Shown here piece by piece: positions 45,522 through 63,426 of a stretch of DNA of 64,000 nt; positions within the stretch are counted from its first letter, which is position 1, and each line of letters begins with the position of its first letter. The stretch comes from Cranoglanis bouderius. Lineage: Eukaryota; Chordata; Actinopteri; Siluriformes; Cranoglanididae. Under the pieces are notes generated by a model. That model worked only from the letters and a program-made list of their open reading frames with translations. It did no database searches and was not told the origin of the DNA. A program made the position numbers and the translations under genes. The stretch covers positions 28,588,755 through 28,652,754 of the forward strand of contig CM042539.1 of the NCBI GenBank assembly GCA_023630585.1, in the 5' to 3' direction.

Positions 45522-46025
45522 GCATTATTTCTTGTTCATGTGTAAAAACATCATTTTACATTTCATCAACACATTTTCCTGTGATGAGTTCATGAGTTCT
45601 TTTATTTAAACAAAGCAAACATCATACAACCCGCAATGCGTGCAATGTGTCCCCCCGCTGGTGTAATGCAGTACTGCAAGAACCTAAGTTCGTCGTGACG
45701 TCATAGACGCGCTTTCATTGGCTGAAATCGCTCACGTGGTGACCTGCAGCGGTTAAATGAAGGTCACGTAGTATCCAACCGCCATCACAGTGTTGAAACG
45801 TCTGCTAAAGTCTAGCTAGTTTGCTATTGGAGTAGATTTACATGACGGTTAACTATGAACCATGATGATAAAAATAAATAGATTAAAAAAAAAAAAAACA
45901 AAAAAAAAAAACCCCAAAATGGTTCCAGTGCCAACAGCGTAGCTTGAAATGGGTCATTAAATTAAATTATATTAAATGATCAGTGCGTGGAAGAAAATAA
46001 AGCTCGTCCGTTTTATGGAAAACGT

Positions 46026-46031
46026 TTTATT
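46026..46031 (-). terminator. psmc4: Poly(A) signal of psmc4
   Basis: AATAAA on the minus strand (seen as TTTATT), about 230 bp after the stop codon. It converges with the small gene's end at 45.5 kb. Confidence 0.55.
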
Positions 46032-46257
46032 GGTTCTTTTTTGCAGTGTACAATAATCAGTAAGCTGCAGTGGTGTGTGTGTGGGTGTGTGTGTGTGTTA
46101 AAATCCAGTGATGTCACAGTCCGTGTGTGTGTCAGGCGCAGACGCCTGGATTGTAATGATACACTGTGTATGTGTGTGTGTATATACGTACAAATAAACA
46201 CTGAAAAGAATAAAGAAAAAACAGCTAAGCTAATGCAGATGTGACGAATCTCCGTCT

Positions 46258-52049
<5,792 letters not shown>

Positions 52050-52261
52050 CTTGGATATACAGAAGCTGACGTCGAGTGACGTCACGCGCAGCCTCACGCA
52101 GCCTAATGAGGGTAAACACTAAGGATTTTTAAATTTTTTTATTATTATTTTTTTAATATATATTTTTTTTTAAAAAGAAGAAATTAAAACACTCATTACG
52201 CACAAATATGAAATAAATAAATGAAACGAAAATTCAGATAAACCACTGCAGTGTTCTGGTG

Positions 52262-52957
52262 TTATTCTTCTTTTCCTTTCGGCTGTTCCCTTCAGGGGTC
52301 GCCACAGCGAATCATCTGCCTCCATCTAGCCCTATCCCCTGCATCCTCTTCTCTCAGACCGACTACCTTCATGTCCTCCTTCACTACATCCATAAACCTC
52401 CTCTTTGGTCGTCCTCTCGGCCTCCTGCCTGGCAGCTCTAACCTCAGCATCCTTTTACCGATATATTCACTCTCCCTCCTCTGAACATGTCCAAACCATC
52501 TCAACCTGGCCTCTCTAACTTTGTCTCCAAAACATCTCACATGTGCTGTCCCCCTGATGTACTCATTCCTGATCCTATCCATCCTCGTCACTCCCAAAGA
52601 GAACCTCAACATCTTCAGCTCTGCTACCTCTAACTCTTCCTCCTGTCTTTTCCTCAGTGCAACTGTCTCCAAACCATACAACATCGCTGGTCTCACTACT
52701 GTCCTGTACACCTTTCCTTTCATTCTTGCTGGTACTCTTTTATCACACAACAGACCTGACACTTTTCTCCACCCATTCCAACCTGCCTGCACACGCTTCT
52801 TCACCTCTTTTCCACACTCCCCGTTGCTCTGGACTGTTGACCATAAGTACTTAAAATCCTGCACCTTCTTTATCTCTTCTCCCTGTAACCTCACTGTTCC
52901 ACTTGGATCCCTCTCATTCACACACATGTATTCTGTCTTGCTGTGACTAACCTTCAT
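52262..52957 (-). mobile_element. 5'-truncated non-LTR retrotransposon (RTE-like LINE)
   Basis: A 221-codon frame holds the C-terminal end of a reverse transcriptase ORF, with GRKVSGLLCDKRVP-like, VYRTVVRPAMLYGLETVALR, EVAELKMLRFSLGVTRMDRI, RLRWFGHVQRRESEYIGKRM and GRRPRGRPKRRFMDVVKEDM motifs and ending in RWRQMIRCGDP. The DNA 3' end (GCTGTGGCGACCCCTGAAGG on this strand) is the widespread fish RTE/Expander-type terminus. The polymerase core is absent (5' truncation). The frame is open, so the copy is fairly young. Confidence 0.8.
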
Positions 52958-52959
52958 TC

Positions 52960-54640
52960 CTTATTATAGGTATAAATGAATTAAGATCGTTGCTTTCGCT
53001 GAAAACAAAATCAGTGTTTCAGAGGTTTTTGTACCTCTCCCTCACTCCTGACACGGCTTTTTAAAGATAATCTGCCTTTAATTTTATATTCCACCACTTT
53101 CAGGTAAACGGTGAAATTTCTTCGATGACTCATCCTGTACTCGTTTTGTGTTAACCCAATTAAATGCTCTCTAGAATGTATATGCTCCGCCCTCAGGGCG
53201 TGTCTTACTCTACAGTAGCATCGTGTTACTTAGCAGTAAATGCGGTTTGTTTGTTTATTATTCCAATCTCCATGTGAAAAGAAATGTTTGGAGTTCATTC
53301 ATCCGGAAGAGGGTTTGTGTGTCTGTTCAGAAGAGCGATTTACGGACTTGCTGACAGACTGAAGGAGAATTCTGTCTTTAGACACCGTCTCCATGAGTAA
53401 ACGGCAGTAATATCGTTTTATCTGCCATCGTTTCTTGTTATAAACTCTTCACTGTTTGCTAGTTCGATGAGCTGCTGTGAAGTTTGTTTAGATTGGATGG
53501 GGGTGTGGCATGGTGTATCTCAAACGCTATTGGTTCCTGTGTAAATCAGTCAAGCACTTCTTGAATGACTTTCAAAAGGAAATATGTCAACATACAGAAT
53601 CAAATCACATCATTTCATGCAGAAATGTGATAATAAGTCCGTACCGTAACAAAAAAGATTCTGTTATTTTAAGTCCCCGTGAAGTGCCTTGAAACGTGAG
53701 GTGTTATCCGATGTGTTGACGTAATTTCCACCGAAACAGGAAGTCAGGGCGGTGCGTATCGAGTGGTTCGTCCTCCTTTTTAAATAGCCAATAGCGTTTA
53801 GCTTACCTCACAGCCTGGGCTAAGCCATACTTGACAGTTAGTACCATGGATTTTTATAATGTTGGGGGCGGGACACTTCCGATTTTAGAGAGCATTCGAT
53901 TGGTCAGAAAATCTGACGAGAAGCTGAAGTGCAGAGTGATGTCATCAAAATTGTTGATCCGTATCGGCGGTAGAGAGAGACCGTCGGAATTACCGCAATT
54001 ACTAGATGACAACCCAAATGTTCTACTCGTCCGCGTCTGTGCGTCCTCGGAATTATGCGTTTCTATGGCAACACAATTAATACCGAAATGGATCCGTGTG
54101 AGATGATGTTGCTGACAATGGCAAAACACATAATTACAACATTAAATCACATTTTTACGCGATTGCTAAATATTGAAGAACACAGAAAGCGCATTAGGTG
54201 TAAAATAACACGTTGTTTATTAATAACGCAGGCGTGGGTAATGTGTTGTTGCAAACCTAAACAAACAGACGGTTTTCCAGCTCTGTGCAGCTACATTAAA
54301 CTGTACTGTATGTCTTTCATTTATTTTCAGATGAATCTTTCTTTATTAAGACATTAATGATATCATTATACGAATTATTACACAGAAATATTACGAGATA
54401 ACTACTGAACTACATTTTACTGCTGAAGCCGCCGCCATTTTGAGTGTTTCCGCATGACTTTGCAGCGGCCAGGTGGTACGAGTCGGAGCTTTCTTAATCC
54501 CTAATTCCTAATTCCCAAGTTGTAATTACGAGCTCTACGAGGACGTGAATGCCGTAATTACGGTAATTACGACATAGTGTGATCGCAGCTTAACCTGCAG
54601 GAAGGTAGATCTCATGGAAGAGGGTCGGTGACCACTGATT
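52960..54640. other. Intergenic DNA, no gene recognised
   Basis: An open frame at 53849-54106 (plus) has no recognised motif and no splice context, and carries a GATTGGTCAG repeat word. 54530-54600 is rich in GTAATTACGG palindromes. Nothing else could be assigned. Confidence 0.35.
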
Positions 54641-54644
54641 TAGA

Positions 54645-54698
54645 GTATTGTATTGTATTGTATTGTATTGTATTGTATTGTATTGTATTGTATTGTAG
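54645..54698. repeat. (TATTG)n microsatellite
   Basis: About 11 tandem GTATT units. Confidence 0.97.
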
Positions 54699-54949
54699 CC
54701 GTAATGCGCATGCGTAAAACAGAACCGTTGCTGAGCATAGCGGTAAGGGGAAAACGTGAGAATGTCTCCCCCTGCTTGTGAAACCTGTATTACATCATAA
54801 CGAGGGTTTTGTCGTGTAATTCAGTCCCACTGTTGTTGTTATTATTATTATTATTAGTAGTAGTGGTAGTAATATATGCCATTCATTGTTTAGCTATTTA
54901 GAGATTATGTGTCTACTTGTGTAGCTGCTTGATATAGGTTAATATATGC

Positions 54950-55400
54950 CGGATTTCCGGTTTGTTGCGGTTGATATTTGGCTGAGAGCAGTGCTAAAAT
55001 ACAGACTGTGAAACAGACGGACATATTGCAGGGCTTCTACTACATCTGCTCATGTGTTTTCCAGCCCTCTGCTGCAATGCATCACTCCTCCCCCACCCTC
55101 TCCACCTCTCTCTCTCTCTCTCTCTCTCTCAGTCAGTGCTATATCCTTCCTTCCCCTCGCATCATGCCATCCGTCCTCCGTCCGGATCTTTGGAAATGCG
55201 CACGCTGGCCTCATTCGAGAAAGAAATAAGCGGTTTGGAAGAAAAGAAACATTAGTCCTGCATTAATAATTAGTAAAGCACCGGATTTTTAAGGGAGAAA
55301 CAGAGGAGCTACTATAGGAACAGGAGAGGGATCCTGCGGCTCTGTCCCAAATCCACATGCACAGTGTGCAAGGTAGGCAGGATGAAGCACTGAAGAACTG
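54950..55400 (+). promoter_or_regulatory. Possible 5'UTR or promoter region of the downstream secreted-protein gene
   Basis: A pyrimidine tract (CTCTCTCTCTCTCTC at 55107-55129) followed by AG resembles an acceptor, and sequences such as GGGATCCTGCGGCTCTGTCC look like leader sequence. Evidence is weak; it is listed because the signal-peptide exon at 56686 needs an upstream start. Confidence 0.2.
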
Positions 55401-55934
55401 AAGGACGCACTGGATTAATTTTATATTTATTTATTTATTTATTTTGCAACACATGCGGTTCTGACTCAGTGATTCAGATGATGGAATGTAGCCTCTTCTG
55501 AACTTAATGCATAATTCATGTGTACTGTATCATTTCCCCCCCCCAACTTAATGAATGATTTCTGATTGAAAGAGAAGCATTTTTTTTTTTTGTGTGTGAA
55601 TCATCCACGGTTGCACCAAATGACCATCTGGCATGAAGGATAACTGAAGCTGCAGAGGTGGACCACTGAAGAAGAAGAAGAAGAAGAAGAAGCCTTACTG
55701 TAATCTGTGTGACCCAAACACACTCGTCTATACTCATTAAAAAAAGATAAGATTAGAGAACAGATTAAATATTTATGTCTGCACACATCGATGAAGATTT
55801 CCACGAGACCTTCGCTCTCGGGACGTTTCTGTAAGTTTTAATATTGAACAATCCTCACACGTCTAGGTCTTCGTGTAGGTCTTGTCCACTGATCGTCCAA
55901 ATTTTCATAGAGCAATAATAATCATATTAATAAT

Positions 55935-55972
<38 letters not shown>

Positions 55973-56685
55973 GGGTAAGCACTTCACTGGAATGTATCGG
56001 CTACGTGAAACCAAAGACGTGTAACACTTCCAATCTTCCATTCTCAGTCAGTCACTGTGCGACATCTTCTTCATCTGCATCTTCATCGGCTTCATCTTCT
56101 TCTCAGGTTTTCCCTTCTCACCCTCGCCATTCCTCCCGATCGCTCCGATCCCGATCTTCCACGCTGTGCGCTCATCACAGACTTTCTCTATCTCTTAAAC
56201 ATCACAAACCTCAAAAACGTTCAAGTCTTCCATTACGAATAAGGAAAGCTGTAAAGCGTAAAGATCGATTTTTAAACAGAGAATTTTTCTTTAAAATATT
56301 AGTAGCTACGTTATAGATAGGCTAGCAACACAACGCTAACAAAACTGAGTCACATCATCGCAAAAAAAAAAACAACCTTCTGGATTCACGAGCCGACCGA
56401 AGAGCGTCGCTGGAGTGAACGCTCCTTTACTAAACGCGAACACTTTATCACTAAAGTGCAGGGGGAACTGAAGGTAGCATTGCTAACACAGAGGTAAACA
56501 ACTGGGGAGTGAACCGAAGGAAGGCGAACGCTGCAGGACCACGTGGAGAAAGTGAACCCCGCATCACTAAACACTTCCTCTGTAGGGGGTTCGACTCCTT
56601 CTGAAATCCACTGCTGCATCCTGGGACACACTCGGAGACCCTCTGATCTACAGCAGCGTGTGAGTGTGTGTGAGTGAGTGTGTAT

Positions 56686-56767
56686 ATGTCTGTGTTCCTC
56701 TCCTGGGTGAAGATGCCTGCAGTCCAGGTGATGTGGCTCCCTGCGCTGCTGCTGTGTGTCATACAGG
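56686..56767 (+). CDS. First coding exon with signal peptide of an unidentified secreted or membrane protein
   Basis: ATG at 56686 (or the in-frame ATG nine codons later at 56713) opens MSVFLSWVKMPAVQVMWLPA then LLLCVIQ, a hydrophobic signal peptide. It ends at a consensus donor CAGG|GTGAGT after 82 coding bases, leaving phase 1, the phase usual for signal-peptide exons of immunoglobulin-superfamily and many extracellular proteins. No further exon was found in the next 7 kb, so intron 1 is at least that long, as in neuronal adhesion genes. The family (for example CADM or nectin type) cannot be told from a signal peptide. Confidence 0.5.
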
Positions 56768-58315
56768 GTGAGTGACTGTACGCTGGATAAACAGCATCCT
56801 TAATCATGATCTACGCAGGGAAAGGTGAGACACGATTCATACAGATCTTCTAATTATACATTGGCACCTTGATTCCTTTGATTCACTGGACTGCTAACAA
56901 GTCATCAGTATTTGGGCTCTCGGTGGGCGTGTCACTAAAATGCCACGCCCGTCCACTATTTCCGACAAACATCTAAGTGCATTCTGGGTGCAGCTGTAGG
57001 AAAATAATGAACAACCCCGACTGACACTAACAAGTAAATGAATGTTAAAAGCTTTCCTTTTTCCTCCTTCCTGTTCCTTGTCAAATACGTTTACATGTAC
57101 ACTCTTAAAAGAGTTTTGAACTGTTTAAGGCGCATCTTTTTCTAAGATTGTGTGTGTGTATATTACGTGTATATTAAGTGTGCGGTACAAACTTCAAATT
57201 ATTGCTTATTGATTATCTTCTTAATATCTAGAACCTGTCAGGAGTTCATCATTTAACATCTCGCTCTCGGTACTTGGTGCACACTTGGGCGCTTGACTAG
57301 TTCATTAAGGTATTTTTTTTAAGGGTTCTTTGGACGATTAAGGGTTCATATCTTCTTAAAAAGGTTCTACGTGGACCCCTTGAGTGTTACAGAAACACCC
57401 TGGTTCTACATAGAGCCTTTAAGGGTTCCCAAAAAGGGAAAATCTGAGAACCCTTATCTTTTCTAACTCAATGTTCACACTAGCAGAAAATAAATTGCTC
57501 TTGTTGCTTGTAGTCTCATGTAGCTGTGTATAGCGACCGCTGTTGTTGTTGTTGTTGTTGCTTGTGGGCGTGGCCTGTCCAGTTTGTTCGTTTTTTCTTT
57601 AGTTCTGATGAGAAACAGTAGTAGCTATAGTAGCTGCGAACGGGGAACTGCAGAAACATCGGACCACACGTGGCCTGAGGAATCGTTCAAGACCATCCTC
57701 AGGATTTGTCGCTTCACAGTTTCATAAATAATTTGCATAGAACTGAGAAAAATCTCAATTTAATTGTCGCTCGCTGAAATTGTAGCTGAAATTGCGGCTC
57801 CGTGTCGTGCACGTACATAGAAAAGGAACATTCGCCTGTCGTTTTGTCACTCGCTACCGTGAGCGTAAGGTAATAGTGTAAATAGTGTGGAAATTTCACA
57901 TTTTAAGGTATTATAATATGACATTTTTGTCATTGAATTTTGTAAATGAATGAATTCTTAAATCTTAAAATGATTTTGCAAGCACCCATGTAGAGTAGAT
58001 ATGTTACATATAAATAACAAAACTGAATATTCAGTATGTCCTGTACATTCACAATAAACCCAGAGTGAAAATCACTGATCCTTACAGGGTGCCAATACAT
58101 AATTACACACTTTGTATGACTTATTTCTCACCAAATATCCTTCGTCTGTCTGTCTGTCTCTGAGTGTCTCTGTGTGTCTGAGTTTCTTCACTAATAAGAA
58201 ATAAAAGAGTGATTTAATAATTCATTGTAAATGACTAATAGCAGGCTTTAACATGACTTTTAAACCCTTAATCTCTGTTCTGATCTGTTTTTTACTCCTC
58301 ATGCGAAGTTCTGGA

Positions 58316-58350
<35 letters not shown>

Positions 58351-61300
58351 GTACTATATATAAGTGCCACGCCCTGTATGTTATTCAGTAAACGACTGAA
58401 TCAGTTGCTGCAGTTGTGTTACAGAGAGAGAGAGAGAGAGATAGAGAGAGAAAGAGACAGGGAGATAGAGAGAGAAAGAGAGATAGATCTGCTCTGTCCA
58501 TCTTTAATCCCTCCCTCATGCCCATTAGCATTAGAAAGCTGCAGGTCTCGTACCGGTGAGCGATAAATACCGCATTGACGGAGTTTTCCGCTCGGCCAGA
58601 TTTGCACCATAGCTGTACTGTTATGTTTTACAGTAAGTGATAAAGATGCTCTCTGTCATACTGAGGGTCCTGGACATCACACATCTCGACACACACACAC
58701 ACACACACACACACAGAGAGACACTTCCCTTGACCACTCAGAAGTGCGTCTTATCTCACTGTGATAACAGTGTGTGTGTGTGTGTTAAACATCGTGATAT
58801 ATTACTTAACACTTATCTCTACAGCTCAGTGTCTCCATGCTTTCCTCGAAGAACTAAAAATCTTCCTCTCCGCCATAAAAGCTCGTTAATTTCCTTGCCT
58901 TGTGTTGTTCTGTGCGTATTTTGTATTATTGACCCGTTTGGTCGCAGCCAAATGGTTGTAATACTTATACACTCGCCGAAAAAAGGGTACTAGAGTGTAC
59001 CTTTCCTTGTTGCTTTCATCTTTAGTACCTTTATGTCTCTGTCAGCTGGAAATGTGAACAGAGTGTACCTTTGTTTAGGATACATAAACGGACCATAATT
59101 AGTTTTCAGTGTAAATCGTTAAAGGTTCCTTTCTATGTAAAAGAAACACACTAAAAGTACAAAAGGTGTACGCTTGATGGCACCACCCCAGTGACGAGGA
59201 ATGGTGCGGTTCCTGTACCCTTAGTACCCTTTCTGAGCACTAGTCTCTTTAGTCTTTTAGGTCATGAATCAGATTCTATATGCGCTTTGTTTCACGTTTT
59301 CTGTAACCGCTCTGGATGTGAATATTATCGCTAAAGAAATCACTATCTGCCCTCTTCCACATACATGACCTCACAGACACCTATGATTGGCTAGTGTCAC
59401 TGTGACTGACAGGGGAGAGATAGTATGCCCCTCCCACCCAGACAGCACGGCCAGTTTTCCTTTCTTAGATTCAACCTTGCGATCTGTAATTTATTATTAC
59501 TTTTAAATTACGGATAAAACCCTGAACGAGGGCAGTGTGGTGTTAGACAGGAGACGTGGTAGAGTGTAAGCTTTAGAAAAGCAGATCTGAGCAGCTTTAG
59601 GACACGTTTTTGGAAACAGAAAACGTCTGTTGGAATAAAAAAGCACTTTGCGTTTAGAGGATCTGGCTGTTAAAACAAAACAGAATATGAGCACATCACG
59701 CCTCACATCGTTTCCCGTCCTCATCTCATGTTATCAACACAGAAAGACATTTCCTGGGAATAACAGCATCAGAAATATAAACTGCGCATGTACAGGTTCT
59801 GGAACTACAGGGTCCTCGTTGAACTTGTTGAAAATGACAGTTTTTTCTTTTTTTGACAGATTATCATGGAGTTTGATTGTATACAGATTTCTACTGTGAT
59901 TGATGTTTTGATTTTTTATTTATTTATTTATTTTTTTAAATGAGCTATCGGTCCGATCAATAACGGATAATTACTTACGTCGTATATCTTACGCACGTGT
60001 GCGGAGCCGCATTTGCATGCACGCGTTATCCGTCGCTAAAGCAGATCATTTTCTTAACAGAGCTTCAGATGTTAGAAAATTTTAAAATCCATTCTCCGGG
60101 AAAAACAGCACAGAGAAGTCTGTCGTGATCGAGATGCTTCATATTATTAGACTTTGGGGTTTAAATAATTGTTTGGAACAGGAGACGAACAGTTTTACTG
60201 CATATTTGGAAATAAAAAAAGGAAGAATGATTGAATGAGAAAGACGGTCGCCTTAAAACTTAAAAAAAAAAAAAAAAAAAAAACAGTGATATGTAATTTA
60301 TTGGGCAAGTGGAAGTGAGGGAACAGTTTTGTGTGCGGTGTTGGGGATCAGTCTGAATGTTAAATGTTTTCAAAACAAAAAGAAGAATGGTACTTTCGGT
60401 ACTTTTCTCAATAGTCATCTCTCTCTCTCTCTTTCTCTCTCCTACTCAAGGCACTTTATACTTTATACTGTTAATACTCCAGTACTGCACTGACAAGTTC
60501 ACATTTACTCAGAAGACTTAAAATATATAAATATATAAGGCTATACTCACTTTATATCCAATATTATGTATTTTTTTTAATAAATTTGTACTGAATATGT
60601 TTATATTTATTTTTTATCATTCTGAATACTATCTATCTATCTATCTATCTATCTTATATTACGAGTGAAAATGTCACTGATTACATAGCACTGTCCTGCT
60701 CGGATGAAAATGATCCACAGTAAACGTTTATTGTAGGAGGAACAATAGAGAAACAGTGCTAAAGTGGATTTTTCCAACGCGGAGCTTTATGTGGCTCGGA
60801 GCGCTCTAGTTTGTCTGATGAAAATGAATCATCCTTTTTATAAATCGTATTTATATTCACGTAATGACATGGTCATTGACCTGGTGAAATAAAAGAGTTT
60901 ATAAAAAAAAATGCCTGACATTAGTGCCATCCCATTCCCTCCATCTCTTATTTACACACACACACACACACACACGAGCTAGCAGGCTTTTGTGTGTCTG
61001 CTCCCGTAAGAGTCAATGGGACATGAGAGATTTTCAGCGCTCTCTGTACTGACAACCTTTCACATCGTTTCAGCTCTAATCACAAATTCGCACAACGTTT
61101 AATAACAATAAGGTTAGCAAATACAGCAAAAATAGTTTCGTAGGAGAGAGAATTTAAACTTTTGGATTTTTGCTAGCTAGCTATTAACAACATGCTAGCC
61201 GCTACGATTACGCCGCGTTTGACATAAAATGTAAAAAGACACCCGATTTTTTTATTTTTATTTTATCGTGTCGAGTTTGGTTATTACACTACATAAGGAA

Positions 61301-63038
61301 AACCATGAAAATGTGAGATGAGACCTAAGTATCTAAGTACCTCATTAGAGCAGGGTTTAGCAGCTAGCGGGGTACCTTTCTTTGGTAAGTTAGCTAGACA
61401 GTAATGACAGCGATGATCAGTTTTAAGGAAATTAAAATAAACGCTCGAATGAACGTCAAGGTGTCGGATACCAGTCAAGTATCAATCTTACAGCATTCAC
61501 GCAATATACTCTATGGAGCGATACATCCAAAATGGAGTTTAGCCCTGCCATAGAAGAATTTAGCAAACGTTAGTTCATGTGCGACACCAATTTCCGTAGA
61601 TACACTGTATAACAGCCTGAGTGCTGACAAAAGTGAGTTTAAAGTTGTTAAATGTCAAACTTTTAGGATTCCCCCCCCCCCTGGAGAATGGAGTTCATTA
61701 GCTCGCTAATATCTTGGCTAGCAGTGCTACTGCGTCACTTAGTGTCAGCTTTTCACCATGTCAGCTCTTTTCTTTACAGCCGGACGAAAGCTCGTCCTAC
61801 TCAAGCCCCGGTGTTTTGATTAGAACTAGCCGGCCATTAGCGTTTCAGTCGATACGCACCATAAAAGCGTTAAAATCCTGAACAGAGAGAGCAGCTCAGG
61901 ATTCCCCAGCCGACCCCTGAGACGTGACATACCGCTAAACGCTAAAAGCTAAAAGCCTGACACACACATAAAGCTCTATAATTACATTATTACTGGTAAT
62001 AGAGATTTCTCAGAGTGATACACCATCATTCTTATCACTGGCACTGTAAAGAAGTCTATAAATTACTGACAGTTAACTGCAGCACTGTGCTTACTGAATA
62101 ATTCTGTAACTTCACACTTCAAGAAAACGAAAATAAGAAAAGAAAAACATTAATTCAGTTATTACTGTAAATGCCCTGTCTATATTACAGCATCATCCAG
62201 GCAACTAGAGTTAATACTTACTTTTTAAATTACTTATTTTTTACTGCATGTAAACAATAAATATTCTTGACAGACATACAGAACTTTAATATGTACAAGA
62301 GTGTATAGAAGATTTCCCTTTTATTATTCATTAAATGATAGAAATAACAAGAAGCTAAATAATAATAATATTAAAACAATATAAAGTAAGGAGTCCATCA
62401 CTCCAACAACACTGTCGTGCTGTAATAGGAAAATAATCAACGATGGGGTGGTGTGATGAAGTTGAGTTACCGTCACCACCTCGAAGCTGATTATTTCTTT
62501 AGGTTCGTCTTCCTCTTATACCACAGTAGTTTGACAACCATTACAGTTTTTCATTGTCAAATTATTGATCCGTTTCTAGTTACTTCTAACGTTGTGAAAC
62601 AAGTTAGTTCTTGTTGTCACTTACGTTATAGCAGCTATAAACACTCTTTCCCTCAACGGCCTCTCTATATTCTCCGTTACAAAGTGCTGACACTGGAGAC
62701 TCCTTCCCTAAATGATAAATAAATACATTTCTCCTTACAGAAAACTTCACCAGATCAGTGATTACATGTTTTTCATCTGTTTATGCGATGCGTCCGCCGT
62801 ACACGTCCCTGTGAATGAGCCGTTACGGTATTAGATTAATATAATCCTGAACATCACTATTACTAATTTACAGACATAATGTCCCTTTATTTGAGTGTGA
62901 AAGAGGCTTTAAGTTCCTAAGTTCCTAAAAAATGGTTCTGGAGTCCTGAAATGGTTCCTTCAGTGGAATTGACAATTTTTCTGGCTTTGTATGTGTAGCC
63001 TTTATTCGAAAAGACACCGTTATTTAGCTACAGTAATA
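56768..63038. other. Long first intron (inferred) with scattered repeats
   Basis: No convincing exon was seen. Contents: a 'ggttctacgtgg' repeat at 57100-57470, (GTT)n at 57541-57558, (GT)n and (AT)n at 58316-58350, (GA)n at 58423-58485, (CA)n at 58689-58714, poly(A) at 60260-60281, (CTAT)n at 60628-60651, (CA)n at 60954-60974, and repeat copy 6 at 62395-62850. Confidence 0.4.
62395..62850 (-). repeat. Hairpin-ended dispersed repeat, copy 6
   Basis: The hairpin arm GTAATAGGAAAATAATCAAC (62421) pairs with GCTGATTATTTCTTTAGG (62485). Then CTTCCTCTTATACCACAGTA, TAGCAGCTATAAACACTC, ACACTGGAGACTCCTTCCCT and CCTGTGAATGAGCCGTTACG follow, all in antisense order of copies 2, 3 and 5. Confidence 0.75.
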
Positions 63039-63284
63039 CAGTGGGGGGGGGGGGAGTATTTGATCCCCTGCTGATTTTGTACGTTTGCCCACTGACAAAG
63101 AAATGATCAGTCTATAATTTTAATGGTAGGTGTATTTTAACAGTGAGAGACAGAATAACAACAACAACAAAAAAATCCAGAAAAATGCATTTCAAAAAAG
63201 TTATAATTGATATCAATTAATTGATTTGCATTTTAATGAGGGAAATAAGTATTTGATCCCCTATCAATCAGCAAGATTTCTGGC

Positions 63285-63388
63285 TCCCAGGTGTCTTTTA
63301 CACAGGTAACGAGCTGAGATTAGGAGCACTCTCTTAAAGGGAGTGCTCCTAATCTCAGTTTGTTACCTGTATAAAAGACACCTGACCA
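63285..63388. repeat. Long palindrome upstream of the family C transposase
   Basis: Arms CTGAGATTAGGAGCACTC and GAGTGCTCCTAATCTCAG are perfectly complementary around TCTTAAAGG. Outer arms AGGTGTCTTTTACACAGGTA and TACCTGTATAAAAGACACCT extend the stem to nearly 50 bp. Confidence 0.9.
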
Positions 63389-63426
63389 CAGAAGCAATCA
63401 ATCAGTCAGATTCCAAACTCTCCACC

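Noticed and set aside
53849..54106. Plus-strand frame of about 85 codons after a repeat-like leader
   Set aside because: No recognised motif, no convincing splice sites, and it contains a dispersed-repeat word (GATTGGTCAG). The opposite strand is equally open, so the frame is weak evidence.
54840..56000. ATT/AAT trinucleotide tracts considered as an origin or AT-rich regulatory element
   Set aside because: Simple microsatellites (54837-54857, 55939-55971) without other features.
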